Part shown: piece after piece, positions 25,437 to 33,743 of the stretch
How the letters are laid out: each line of letters opens with the position of its first letter
Position numbering within the stretch: the stretch's first letter is position 1
Source: UBA668 sp041394605
Lineage (GTDB): Bacteria > Actinomycetota > Acidimicrobiia > Acidimicrobiales > Ilumatobacteraceae
Assembly (NCBI GenBank): GCA_041394605.1
Contig: JAWKHX010000013.1
Location: 1-64,000, forward strand
Length of the DNA: 64,000 nt
Direction of reading: 5' to 3'
Translations under genes and position numbers: made by a program
The notes under the pieces: generated by a model
Databases searched by the model: none
What the model was told of the DNA's origin: nothing
The model's input: the letters and a program-made list of their open reading frames with translations, nothing else

Positions 25437-27896
25437 TCAGGCCTCGCCGGGGTGGTGCTCGTCGTGGCTGGCCTCGACGTTGATGTGCGGGAGGATGCGG
25501 TCCAGCCACTTGGGGATCCACCAGTTGCGGGCGCCCAGCAGTTCCATCGTGGCCGGCACGAGGACCATCCGGACCACGGTGGCGTCCACGAACACGGCGA
25601 CTGCCATGCCCAGCCCGAACAGCTTCAGCGAGCGGTCGTCGCCGAGCGCGAACGCGCTGAACACGCACACCATGATGATGGCTGCGGCGGTGATGACCCG
25701 GGCGGTGCTGGCCAGGCCGTCGGCCACGGCGGTGGCGTTGTCGCCGGTGCGGTCGAACTCCTCCTTCATCCGGCTGAGGAGGAAGACCTCGTAGTCCATC
25801 GACAGACCGAAGACGATGGCGAAGAGCATCATCGGTGCCCACGCCTCCACCGGCCCCGGATGGTCCACCCCGATCAGCGAGGCGCCCCAACCCCACTGGA
25901 AGACGGCGACGATGAAGCCGTACGCCGCGCCGACGGACAGCAGGTTCATCACCACCGCCTTCACCGGCACGAGCACGCTGCGGAACACCATCATCAGCAG
26001 GAGGAAGCTGAGGACCAGCACGGCCCCGATCAGCAGGGGCAAGCGGCCGGCGATGTAGCTGGAGAAGTCGATGCCGCCCGCAGTCCAGCCGCCGACCCAC
26101 ACGTCGATCCCGCTGGCGGGCAGCACGGTGTCGCGCAGGTGGTGCACCAGGTCGGACGTGGCCGCATCCTGCGGCGCCGTGGTGGGGTAGACGACCCAGC
26201 TCCACGTGCCGGGGCCCACCTCGCGGCCTGGGGTGGCGATCGCGATGGAGGTGCCCTGCAACTGGGCGAGGTCTGCGTCCACTGCGGCCACGGACTCGGC
26301 GGTGGCGGACGGGTCCGTGCTCACGAGGTAGAGCGGGCCGTTTGTGCCGGGGCCAAAGCTGTCGGCGATGAGGTCGTAGGCCTTGCGGACGGTGGTTTCC
26401 TTCGGCTGGTTGCCCTCGTCGCTGAACCCGAGGCGGATGCCGAACAGGGGGATGGCCAGCGCCACCAGCACCCCGGCGCCGGCGACGAACGCCGGCCAGG
26501 GCCGGTGCTGGATGAAGCGGCTCCAGCGGAACCAGAAGCGGTGCTCCCGCGGCTTCTCCGCGCGCTCCGGCAGCGGGGTGCGCAGCGCCGCGGCGCCGGG
26601 CCAGTTGGGGGCCCCGAGCCGCTCCCGGAAGAAGCGGGAGAAGAGCCGGCTGAAGACCCGACCGACGAAGTTGTGCTCGTACTGCATCACCAGCAGGACG
26701 GCGGCAGTGCCGGCGAGCATGAAGATGCCGAGTTGGTCGACGATCACCCCGGCCAGACCGCACAGCACCCAGATGCCGACCACCGCAGCCGCGCCGCGGG
26801 TGGTGGTGTTGATGCGGGTGCCGACCACGCCGAGCAGGGCGGGCAGCAGGGTGATCGAGGCGATCATCATCACCAGCACGGCAGTGGCGCCGGCGACGGC
26901 CAGGCCCTGCACGAACGGCAGGCCCATGATGAAGAGGCCGAGCAGGGAGATCATCACGGTGATGCCGGCGAAGATGACCGCCCGGCCGCTGGTGTCCAGC
27001 GCGGCGACGGTGGCGGTCTCCGGGTCCTCGCCCATCAGCAGGTGCTCGCGGTAGCGGCTGACGATGAACAGGGCGTAGTCGATGCCCACGCCGAGGCCGA
27101 TCATCGCCGCCATCTGCGGCCCGAACTCGGGGATCGAGAGCCCACGCGACGCGAGGCCGACGATCGCCGTGGCGACACCCAGCCCGACCGTGGCGGTGCC
27201 GATGGGGAGGCCCATGGCGATCACCGAACCGAAGGCGATCATCAGGATGACGACCGCGGCGAGGATGCCGAGGATCTCGCTGGCCGGGAACTCGAACTTC
27301 TGGAAGACCTGGCCGCCGTACTCCACCTGCAGGCCGGGCACCTGGACGTCCTGCCCCAACTCCTCGATCGCGTCGGCGAGGTGCTGGGTGGTGGCCTGGT
27401 CCACCCGGGTCACGGTGAGCTGGGCGAACGAGACGTCCTGCCCCGTCGTGTTGGTGGGGGCGTTGGCCGGGCGGGTCTGCTGGGCGCCCTCCTCGCTGTA
27501 CGGGCTGACCACCTTCACCGGATCGGTCAGCGCGGCCTGCTCGTCGGCCGGCAGCGCCGCCACCTCGTCGGCGGTGAGGACGTTGTTCTTCGAGTCCAGG
27601 CGGATGGCGTCCACCTGCTCGAACAGGGCAGCCATCGCCGCCATCACTTCGGGGTCCTGGTTGCCCTGCGCGGCGGTGAACACGATCTGGGCGGGGAACC
27701 CGTCGTCGCCGTTGCCGATGGCCTTGAACGCGTCGCCGACCTTCTTCGACTCGCTGTCCGGCTGGTTGAACTCGGTGTGGTAGTCGGTGCCGACGGCCCC
27801 GCTGACCGCCGAGAGCACGACGACCAGCGGCACCCAGATCGCGAAGATCATCAGGTACTTGCGGCGAAAGCTGAACCGTGCCAGACGGGCGAGCAT
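25437..27896 (-). CDS. MMPL/RND-family transporter
   Basis: The 819-residue protein has the MmpL architecture: an N-terminal TM (YLMIFAIWVPLVVVLSAV), a periplasmic loop of ~130 residues, five clustered TMs with 'ILMIAFGSVIAMGLPIG' and 'GLGVGIDYALFIVSRYREHL', a second loop and a second five-TM cluster containing 'IVFGLSMDYEVFLLSRMKEEF'. The DYALF/DYEVF acidic residues are the proton-relay positions of the family. Such proteins export lipids or hydrophobic compounds. The start at ATG 27896 is favoured by GGGAGG 7 bases upstream, over a longer frame to 27980. Substrate unknown. Confidence 0.9.
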   Translation of the reverse strand: MLARLARFSFRRKYLMIFAIWVPLVVVLSAVSGAVGTDYHTEFNQPDSESKKVGDAFKAIGNGDDGFPAQIVFTAAQGNQDPEVMAAMAALFEQVDAIRLDSKNNVLTADEVAALPADEQAALTDPVKVVSPYSEEGAQQTRPANAPTNTTGQDVSFAQLTVTRVDQATTQHLADAIEELGQDVQVPGLQVEYGGQVFQKFEFPASEILGILAAVVILMIAFGSVIAMGLPIGTATVGLGVATAIVGLASRGLSIPEFGPQMAAMIGLGVGIDYALFIVSRYREHLLMGEDPETATVAALDTSGRAVIFAGITVMISLLGLFIMGLPFVQGLAVAGATAVLVMMIASITLLPALLGVVGTRINTTTRGAAAVVGIWVLCGLAGVIVDQLGIFMLAGTAAVLLVMQYEHNFVGRVFSRLFSRFFRERLGAPNWPGAAALRTPLPERAEKPREHRFWFRWSRFIQHRPWPAFVAGAGVLVALAIPLFGIRLGFSDEGNQPKETTVRKAYDLIADSFGPGTNGPLYLVSTDPSATAESVAAVDADLAQLQGTSIAIATPGREVGPGTWSWVVYPTTAPQDAATSDLVHHLRDTVLPASGIDVWVGGWTAGGIDFSSYIAGRLPLLIGAVLVLSFLLLMMVFRSVLVPVKAVVMNLLSVGAAYGFIVAVFQWGWGASLIGVDHPGPVEAWAPMMLFAIVFGLSMDYEVFLLSRMKEEFDRTGDNATAVADGLASTARVITAAAIIMVCVFSAFALGDDRSLKLFGLGMAVAVFVDATVVRMVLVPATMELLGARNWWIPKWLDRILPHINVEASHDEHHPGEA

Positions 27897-28065
27897 GCCC
27901 GGACCTCCCAACGTGGCCCGCTCGGGGGCGCAGACCGGTAGCGACGGTAGCCGGTGCCCTGCGGCCGCGCCGCGTGACATCCGTCCCTTTCTGCGTCCTG
28001 CGGCGAGTGTCGACGGGACGGTGGAGCGTCACCGGCGGCGCGTCAGGGCGCCTCGCCGGCGGACC

Positions 28066-29670
28066 TCACCGGACGTTGATCTGGTCATCCACTCCGCTGG
28101 CGTCGTTGAAGATCCCCAGCAGGCGCTCGTACTCGGCCGTGCCTTTCCGCACCCCGAGATCGCTGAGGACGGAGTTGATGAACTGGCGCTGCAACTGGTT
28201 GGACCGGACGCGGGCGGCATCCTCGTTGAGGTCAGCGACTTCAGCGAGCCGCTTCTCCTCCATCTTGCCGAGCTTCTCCACGATCGACACGACCACGTTC
28301 AGGACTGGAACCTCGTGGCCGATCTTCGACAAGCCCGTCTTCATCATCCGCAGCGCACTCTGGGCACGGCGCTGCGCGGCTCGCGTCCCCTCCGGTCCCT
28401 GGCGTGCCAGCTCAGCACCGTCGAGAGCGAGTGCTGACTGCCAGAGCCCGGCGAGGGCAGCGACCGCTTGGCGGCCCGCCGGTGTCGTGGTGTCCTGGCG
28501 GCCGATGGCCGATCCGAGGAGCTGGTCGACCGCCTGCTTGGCCGATGCCGACCCGTCGTCGTGGCGCTGCAGGTTGTTGAGGAACATCCCGATGTCCCTG
28601 GCGGTCACGCCGTGTGAGGGGCCCGTGCCGTCGTGCAGGTCCGCCAGCACCTGCGCGACGCCACCACTGCCGGCGTCGTTGAAGTACGGCTGAGCGAGCG
28701 TCGCCAGGAGGTCACGGATCTCGGCCGGGCAGCCCTGGAACGCCTTCGACCCGTTCAGCAGCTGGTCGGTTCGGTCGCCCGGCCCGTTGACGCCGTGCAC
28801 GAGCACCGCGAGCTTCTGTGCCGAGGTGGGGAGTGACCATCCACGGAGGAGATCCTCGACGACCGTTTCATCCCAGAAGCGCAGCCCGCCTTCGTCGAAG
28901 AGGAACCGCTCGGTGGCCGGGTCGTGGACGATGAGGTTGCGGACGTCGAGGTGCTCGAGAACCTCCCGCAATGCATCGGAGGAGTTGTTGCGGATGGCGG
29001 TCTCGAACATCGCAGCCGCGAGCTCCGGGCGGATTCGGCCCGTCCCGTCGTACTCGCCACGCAGGAACTCCGACAGTCCGTAGGCAGCGCTCTGCGGGTC
29101 GAGAAGGTCCACCAAGCGCCCGCGCTCCCTCCCTGTCGACAGGAAGCCACCCGCCGTCGCCGTGTTGAGGAGGTGCAGCATGTCCGTCGCACCCTGCGAC
29201 GGGATGAACCGGATCGGAACTCCCTTCTGGATGGCGTTGCGGAAGAAGGCGGCGAGGACCTCGGCCTCGTTCGCGTAGTGGCCCAGCTCCTCGAGGTCCT
29301 CGGGGCTGATCCGCCCATCGCCGAGCAGGGTCGCGGCGAGGCGGTCGCCAACCCGCTTCGCGTCGGCCGCAGTGGCGAACGTGGACGGGTACGGCGCGTC
29401 GAACTTGCGCATGTAGGCGACTCGCGTGCGGAGCATGGCGTTCATCGCCCTGAGATTGGCGGCGGCGCGGGACAGATCCCGTTCGATGTCTGCGACCGCA
29501 GTCTTGACCGCTCGGGCCGCGGCGGCGGTCTCGCCACCTGGCGCGGGGCCGAGCGCCGCATCGAGGTCTGCGGCGATGCCATCCAGCGCCCGGATCTTGC
29601 CACCGATGTCGGCAATGTCCATCATGATGGCGGCGGATGGCCCGCCGCCGCTGCCGTCGATCCTTCTCAT
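28066..29670 (-). CDS. T7SS substrate-like protein (534 aa) paired with a WxG partner
   Basis: This long, mostly helical protein has no signal peptide. Residues ~15-110 form a helical hairpin rich in Ala/Asp (GGKIRALDGIAADLDAALG, AAANLRAMNAML), as expected for a type VII targeting domain. The body includes 'GVPIRFIPSQGATDMLHLLNTAT', 'LHDGTGPSHGVTARDIGMFLNNLQ' and an Ala/Gln/Arg-rich C-terminal helical region. Fold and activity were not recognised. Its ATG overlaps the stop of the upstream WxG gene (ATGA at 29667-29670) and a GAAGGGA box precedes it. No obvious immunity gene follows. Confidence 0.6.
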   Translation of the reverse strand: MRRIDGSGGGPSAAIMMDIADIGGKIRALDGIAADLDAALGPAPGGETAAAARAVKTAVADIERDLSRAAANLRAMNAMLRTRVAYMRKFDAPYPSTFATAADAKRVGDRLAATLLGDGRISPEDLEELGHYANEAEVLAAFFRNAIQKGVPIRFIPSQGATDMLHLLNTATAGGFLSTGRERGRLVDLLDPQSAAYGLSEFLRGEYDGTGRIRPELAAAMFETAIRNNSSDALREVLEHLDVRNLIVHDPATERFLFDEGGLRFWDETVVEDLLRGWSLPTSAQKLAVLVHGVNGPGDRTDQLLNGSKAFQGCPAEIRDLLATLAQPYFNDAGSGGVAQVLADLHDGTGPSHGVTARDIGMFLNNLQRHDDGSASAKQAVDQLLGSAIGRQDTTTPAGRQAVAALAGLWQSALALDGAELARQGPEGTRAAQRRAQSALRMMKTGLSKIGHEVPVLNVVVSIVEKLGKMEEKRLAEVADLNEDAARVRSNQLQRQFINSVLSDLGVRKGTAEYERLLGIFNDASGVDDQINVR

Positions 29671-30038
29671 GGCGTTCCCTTCTGCGCCGCGGCGTGCTCG
29701 GCGGCATCGAGAGCGACTGCAACCGCCAACTGGGCGTTCGCCACGGCGAGCTTCGCGAGAATCCGGACCTTCTCCGCCCTGATCACCGCGCTCGCTGCTG
29801 CCGCGCCGTCGCTCGCCCTGTCCACCTGCTGCCGGGTTCGTCGGAGCTCGTCCTCGAACTCGCGCGCGGCGGCGCCGGTCCACGCTCCGCACAGCTGCAC
29901 GGCGTCGAATCGCGCGGCCTTCGATGCGGCCTTGTTCTTGAGGGATGTCACGAATGAGTCGAGGCGATCGAGATTGCGGCGGACGGACTCCAGCTCCTCG
30001 ATGTGCGCACGGATCGCAGCACTGTTCACGAGGATCAC
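29667..30038 (-). CDS. WxG-motif small helical protein, partner of the 534-residue protein
   Basis: The 123-residue protein is helical with a central W53-T54-G55 turn in a CGAWTGAAAREFEDEL context. This matches a WXG100-like hairpin with a longer second arm. It has an Arg/Asp-rich first helix and an Ala-rich tail. It is the first gene of a two-gene operon in which its partner starts within its stop codon. The start is GTG at 30038. A TGTCA-N6-CGACA site lies 26-41 bases upstream, linking it to the island's Crp-family regulator. Confidence 0.65.
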   Translation of the reverse strand: MILVNSAAIRAHIEELESVRRNLDRLDSFVTSLKNKAASKAARFDAVQLCGAWTGAAAREFEDELRRTRQQVDRASDGAAAASAVIRAEKVRILAKLAVANAQLAVAVALDAAEHAAAQKGTP

Positions 30039-30063
30039 GGTGACACGCCAGCGCCCGCAGGAG

Positions 30064-30079
30064 TGTCAGAACGGCGACA
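30064..30079. promoter_or_regulatory. Crp-family operator variant TGTCA-N6-CGACA
   Basis: TGTCAGAACGGCGACA, one mismatch from the perfect TGTCA-N6-TGACA motif at 16508 and 23533. It is centred about 33 bases upstream of the WxG gene start at 30038, so it would overlap a -35 region. The rsgA promoter lies on the other side. Confidence 0.5.
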
Positions 30080-30163
30080 CAACGAGCAGCGTGGCCGCGA
30101 CGGCCGACGTCACCATTCCCGTGTTCGCGCAGAGCCGATCCCGCTACCGTTCGGCGCATCGAC

Positions 30164-31228
30164 GTGCCGCGTGACATCCGACCGCCGGACCCCCGCCTCG
30201 GGTGGTCCGCCGAGCCGCTGGAGCACTGGAGCGCGCTCGGGACACCGCAACCGGCGGGGCGGGTGTCCCGGCTGGACCGGGGATGGAGCACCATCCTCAC
30301 GTCGCTGGACGCGGCGCCGATGCGGGTCCGCAACATCGGGGCGGACGTCGCCGTCGGCGACTTCGTGGTCGTCAGCGCCGACGGCGAGCGGGTGGACACC
30401 GTGTTGGATCGCCACAGCGCGTTCGTCCGCCGGGCCTCGTTCGAGGGCCAGCGCGCCGTCGCCCACACGCTGGCCGCCAACATCGACGTGGTGATGCTGG
30501 TGCACGCGCTCACCAGCCCGCCGAATCAGCGGCGCCTGGAGCGCGAGCTGGTGCTGGCGTGGGACAGTGGGGCCCGGCCGGTGGTGGTGCTCACCAAGAC
30601 GGACCTGGTGGAGGACGCCACGGGCGCCGTCGCCGCACTGGGTGACGTGGCGCCCGGTGTGGACGTGCTGACCGCCAGCGGGATCACCGGCGAAGGCGTC
30701 GCCAGGCTCAGCGAGTTCGCCGCCGGCAACGCCACCATCGCGCTCCTCGGCGCCAGCGGGGTGGGCAAGAGCACACTGGTGAGCGCGCTGGTCGGCCACG
30801 CCCGGCAGGCCACCGCCGACGTGCGCGAGGGCGACGGCAAGGGCCGCCACACCACCATCGCCGCCGAACTGGTGCGGCTGGCCGGCGGCGGCTGGCTGAT
30901 CGACACGCCGGGCGTGCGGGCCGTCAGCCTGTGGAGCAGCGGCCATGGCATCGAGCGGGCCTTCGCCGACGTCTTCGACCTGATGGACCACTGCCGCTTC
31001 CGTGACTGCAAGCACGAACAGGAGCCGGGCTGCGCCGTCAGCGCTGCGGTGGCCGCCGGCACGCTGGACCCTCGGCGGCTGGACAGCATGAAGCGCCTCG
31101 TGGCCGAGGAAGCCGCGCTGGAGGACGAGCAGAGGCCCGCGAGAAGGCCACGGACCGCCGCGGCTACCGCAAACCGCGCCCGCCCCGCTGACCGCCGGCT
31201 GAACCGCCGGGTGTGCCGCTGGCTGTGA
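30164..31228 (+). CDS. rsgA: Ribosome small subunit-dependent GTPase A
   Basis: The 354-residue protein has an OB-fold N-terminus, then a circularly permuted GTPase. The order is LTKTDLVED (G4), GASGVGKST (G1, ~residue 199), a T/H-rich switch (GRHTTIAAEL), and DTPGVR (G3). A C-terminal zinc knuckle CRFRDCKHEQEPGC follows. RsgA acts late in 30S subunit maturation. A TACCGT box at 30145-30150 predicts transcription starting near 30158, leaving a leader of about six bases before the GTG. It stands alone between the secretion island and mycothione reductase. Confidence 0.93.
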   Translation: MPRDIRPPDPRLGWSAEPLEHWSALGTPQPAGRVSRLDRGWSTILTSLDAAPMRVRNIGADVAVGDFVVVSADGERVDTVLDRHSAFVRRASFEGQRAVAHTLAANIDVVMLVHALTSPPNQRRLERELVLAWDSGARPVVVLTKTDLVEDATGAVAALGDVAPGVDVLTASGITGEGVARLSEFAAGNATIALLGASGVGKSTLVSALVGHARQATADVREGDGKGRHTTIAAELVRLAGGGWLIDTPGVRAVSLWSSGHGIERAFADVFDLMDHCRFRDCKHEQEPGCAVSAAVAAGTLDPRRLDSMKRLVAEEAALEDEQRPARRPRTAAATANRARPADRRLNRRVCRWL

Positions 31229-31271
31229 GGTGGAGGGTGCCCCGCCCTGTGCCACACGGCAGACTGGTCCG

Positions 31272-32711
31272 GTGACCCAGCAGGACGACGAGCCGATCCG
31301 CGGCCCGCACAAGGTGCCCGGCACCACCCACGACTACGACCTGGTCATCATCGGGGCCGGCTCCGGCAACTCGATCATCGGCCCGGAGATGGACGGCTGG
31401 CGCATCGCCATGGTGGAGCGAGGGCTGTTCGGTGGCACCTGCCTGAACCGCGGGTGCATCCCCACCAAGATGCTGGTGTACCCGGCCGACGTGGCCGAGA
31501 CCGCCAAGCACGGCGAGCGCTACGGCGTGCACACCGAGTTCCACTCGGCGGACTGGCCCACCATCGTGCAGCGGGTGTTCGGCCGCATCGACCCGATCGC
31601 CGAGGGCGGCCGCCAGTACCGCCACTCCCTGCCGAACGTCGACGTGTACGAAGGCACCGCCCACTTCGTCGGCGAGCGCACGCTCGAGGTGCTCGGGTCG
31701 CGCATCCGTGGCCGGCAGGTGGTCATCGCCGCCGGCGCCCGGGCGTTCGTGCCCGAGATCCCTGGCATCGACGACGTGCCGTTCCACACCAGCGACAGCA
31801 TCCTGCGCATCGCCAAGCAGCCCAGCCATCTCGTCATCCTCGGCGGCGGCTTCATCGCCACCGAACTGGGCCATGTGTTCCAGGCGCTCGGGTCGCGGGT
31901 CACCATCGTCAACCGCAGCCACCGCCTGCTGCAGGCGGAGGACCACGACATCTCCCAGCGGTTCACCGAGCTCGCCCGCCGCCGGTTCGACCTGGCGCTC
32001 GGCGCCAAGGTGGAACGCGCCTACATGACCACCCGTGGGGTGGGCCTGCAGGTGGAGGTGGACGGCGAAGCGCGCACGATCGAGGGGGACGTGCTGCTGG
32101 TGGCCGCCGGGCGAATCCCCAACAGCGACCACCTGCGGGTGGAGGACGGCGGCATCGCCGTGGACGACCGCGGCAACGTGGTGGTGGATGAGTACGGGCG
32201 CACCTCGGCCGAGGGCGTGTGGGCCTTGGGCGACATCAACGGGCGCCACCAGTTGAAGCACATGGCCAACGGCGAGGCGAAGGTGGTGCGCCACAACCTC
32301 ACCCACCCCCACGACCTGCGCCGCTACGACGATCGCCCGGCTCCGCACGCCGTGTTCTCCAGCCCCCAGGTGGGCTCCGTGGGCCTCACCGAGCACCAGG
32401 CCCAGGCGACGGGGCGGGCGTACTGCTCGATCATCCACCCCTACGGCGACGCCGCCTACGGCTGGGCGATGGAGGACACCACGTCGTTCTGCAAGCTGAT
32501 CGGTGACCCGCTGACCCGCCAGGTGATCGGTGCCCACCTCATCGGCCACGAGGCGTCGATCCTCGTGCAACTGCTGGTGCAGGGCATCCACCTTGGCCAC
32601 ACCGCGGACGAGATGGCCAAGGGCCAGGTGTGGATCCATCCGGCGCTCAGCGAGGTGGTGGAGCAAGCCCTCCTCAAGCTGATCGACGAGTTCGACGCGT
32701 ACGCCGGCTGA
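31272..32711 (+). CDS. mtr: Mycothione reductase (FAD-dependent NAD(P)H disulfide oxidoreductase)
   Basis: This 479-residue protein has an N-terminal FAD motif (VIIGAGSGNS), the redox-active disulfide GGTCLNRGCIPTK, an NAD(P)H-binding GGGFIATELGHVF, a second FAD motif (GVWALGDINGRHQL) and a C-terminal dimer segment WIHPALSEVVEQALL with the His-Glu pair. The HPALSEVV ending and the GNSIIGPE N-terminus fit mycothione reductase better than glutathione or dihydrolipoamide reductases. It keeps mycothiol reduced in actinobacteria. The GTG at 31272 is preferred over in-frame upstream starts such as 31230. Confidence 0.88.
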   Translation: MTQQDDEPIRGPHKVPGTTHDYDLVIIGAGSGNSIIGPEMDGWRIAMVERGLFGGTCLNRGCIPTKMLVYPADVAETAKHGERYGVHTEFHSADWPTIVQRVFGRIDPIAEGGRQYRHSLPNVDVYEGTAHFVGERTLEVLGSRIRGRQVVIAAGARAFVPEIPGIDDVPFHTSDSILRIAKQPSHLVILGGGFIATELGHVFQALGSRVTIVNRSHRLLQAEDHDISQRFTELARRRFDLALGAKVERAYMTTRGVGLQVEVDGEARTIEGDVLLVAAGRIPNSDHLRVEDGGIAVDDRGNVVVDEYGRTSAEGVWALGDINGRHQLKHMANGEAKVVRHNLTHPHDLRRYDDRPAPHAVFSSPQVGSVGLTEHQAQATGRAYCSIIHPYGDAAYGWAMEDTTSFCKLIGDPLTRQVIGAHLIGHEASILVQLLVQGIHLGHTADEMAKGQVWIHPALSEVVEQALLKLIDEFDAYAG

Positions 32712-32743
32712 CGCGGCCGCACCGGGCCGGCAACCCCACACCC

Positions 32744-32786
32744 CTTCTCACCCGCTTCTCACCCACCACGGGCTGGGGCCTTACCT
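32744..32786 (+). promoter_or_regulatory. 11-bp-spaced direct repeats plus -10 box upstream of the two-component operon
   Basis: CTTCTCACCC occurs at 32744-32753 and again at 32755-32764, an 11-bp period typical of OmpR-family response regulators. A TTACCT -10-like box at 32781-32786 puts the repeats over the -35 region. They precede the secreted-protein gene at 32851 that leads into the response regulator/kinase pair, which suggests positive autoregulation. Confidence 0.5.
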
Positions 32787-32850
32787 CCGTCGCGCATCGT
32801 GTTCCCCATCACCGGAGCGATCCGGTAGCGACGAAAGGAACCCCCTCCCG

Positions 32851-33606
32851 ATGAACAAGAAGCTCACCGCCGCCGGTCTCGCCGCCGGGCTGTTGGCCGG
32901 CACCGGCGCCGGTCTGATCCTGGAACTCTCGGGGTCGGCCAACGCCGCCTCCTCCGTGGTCGCAGTGGCCGGCGCCGACGACACCGGCACCGATTCGACC
33001 GACGGCACCGACACCGGCACCGGCACCGACGCTGCCCGGCCGGACCCCGGCCAGCGCCTCGCCGAGGTCCTCCAACCGCTGGTGGACGACGGCACCCTCA
33101 CCCCCGCCCAGCTCGATGCCGTCACCGCTGCGCTCCAGGCAGCGGGCCCGATGGGCCACGGTGGCCCGGCAGATGGTCGGGGTGGCCCTGGCATGGGTCG
33201 CGGTGGCGCCAACCTGGACGTCGTGGCCAGCACGCTCGGCCTGACGGCGGACGAGGTGCGTACCGCCATCGAGGGCGGCCAGACCATCGCCGACCTCGCG
33301 GCAGCCAACGGCTCCTCGGCCGACAACGTGATCGACGCCCTGGTGGCCGCGCTGAAGACCCACCTCGACGAGGAGGTCGCCGCCGGTGACCACACCCAGG
33401 CCGAGGCCGACCAGATCCTCGCCGACGCCACCACCCGCATCACCGACTTCGTCAACAACACCCAGGCCGCCGGCCCGATGGGCGGCGAGGGTGGCCGCGG
33501 CCCCGGTGGCCCCGGCCAGCGCCCCGGCGATGCCGACGGCACCAGCACCAGCACCGGCGACACCGGCGTGATCGACGGCGGCCCGGCCGACAGCGCCACC
33601 GCCTGA
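32851..33606 (+). CDS. Secreted Gly/Asp-rich helical protein preceding the two-component pair
   Basis: The 251-residue protein has a signal peptide (MNKKLTAAGLAAGLLAGTGAG, likely cleavage after ANA), a Thr/Asp linker, and two helical segments. The segments are 'LAEVLQPLVDDGTLTPAQLDAV' and 'LDVVASTLGLTADEVRTAIEGGQTIADLA' through 'ILADATTRITDF', interrupted by Gly/Met/Pro-rich linkers. The 'LxLTxDELRxALxxGxTxADxA' pattern is common in actinobacterial envelope proteins located beside two-component systems. It may be a sensor accessory or stress-buffering protein (inference). AAAGGA lies 11 bases before the ATG. Confidence 0.7.
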   Translation: MNKKLTAAGLAAGLLAGTGAGLILELSGSANAASSVVAVAGADDTGTDSTDGTDTGTGTDAARPDPGQRLAEVLQPLVDDGTLTPAQLDAVTAALQAAGPMGHGGPADGRGGPGMGRGGANLDVVASTLGLTADEVRTAIEGGQTIADLAAANGSSADNVIDALVAALKTHLDEEVAAGDHTQAEADQILADATTRITDFVNNTQAAGPMGGEGGRGPGGPGQRPGDADGTSTSTGDTGVIDGGPADSATA

Positions 33607-33630
33607 CCCCGGAATCCTGTTCCTCCCCCT

Positions 33631-33697
33631 GGGCGCCTACGATCGGCCGGGGCACACCTTGCTCCTCCCCACATCGGCCCCGGCCGATCGGGCGCCC
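33631..33697. terminator. Long GC-rich hairpin between the secreted-protein gene and the response regulator
   Basis: The arms GATCGGCCGGGG (33641-33652) and CCCCGGCCGATC (33678-33689) are fully complementary around a 25-base loop. Outer arms GGGCGC (33631-33636) and GCGCCC (33692-33697) extend the stem after a small bulge. There is no T-tract. It could attenuate read-through into the regulator genes or stabilise the upstream mRNA. Confidence 0.45.
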
Positions 33698-33743
33698 ACT
33701 TCCCTCTCCCACCACCCACCCCAACCCACCAGGTAGCAGCGAC

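Noticed and set aside
25192..28032. 946-codon reverse frame overlapping the MmpL-type gene in another phase
   Set aside because: Arg/Gly-rich shadow; the real frame has the TM pattern and the DYALF/DYEVF motifs of MMPL proteins.
27897..28065. Gene or RNA in the gap between the MmpL-type gene and the 534-aa protein gene
   Set aside because: No convincing start, ribosome site or structured element was seen; it probably holds only the MmpL promoter and the end of the neighbouring transcript.
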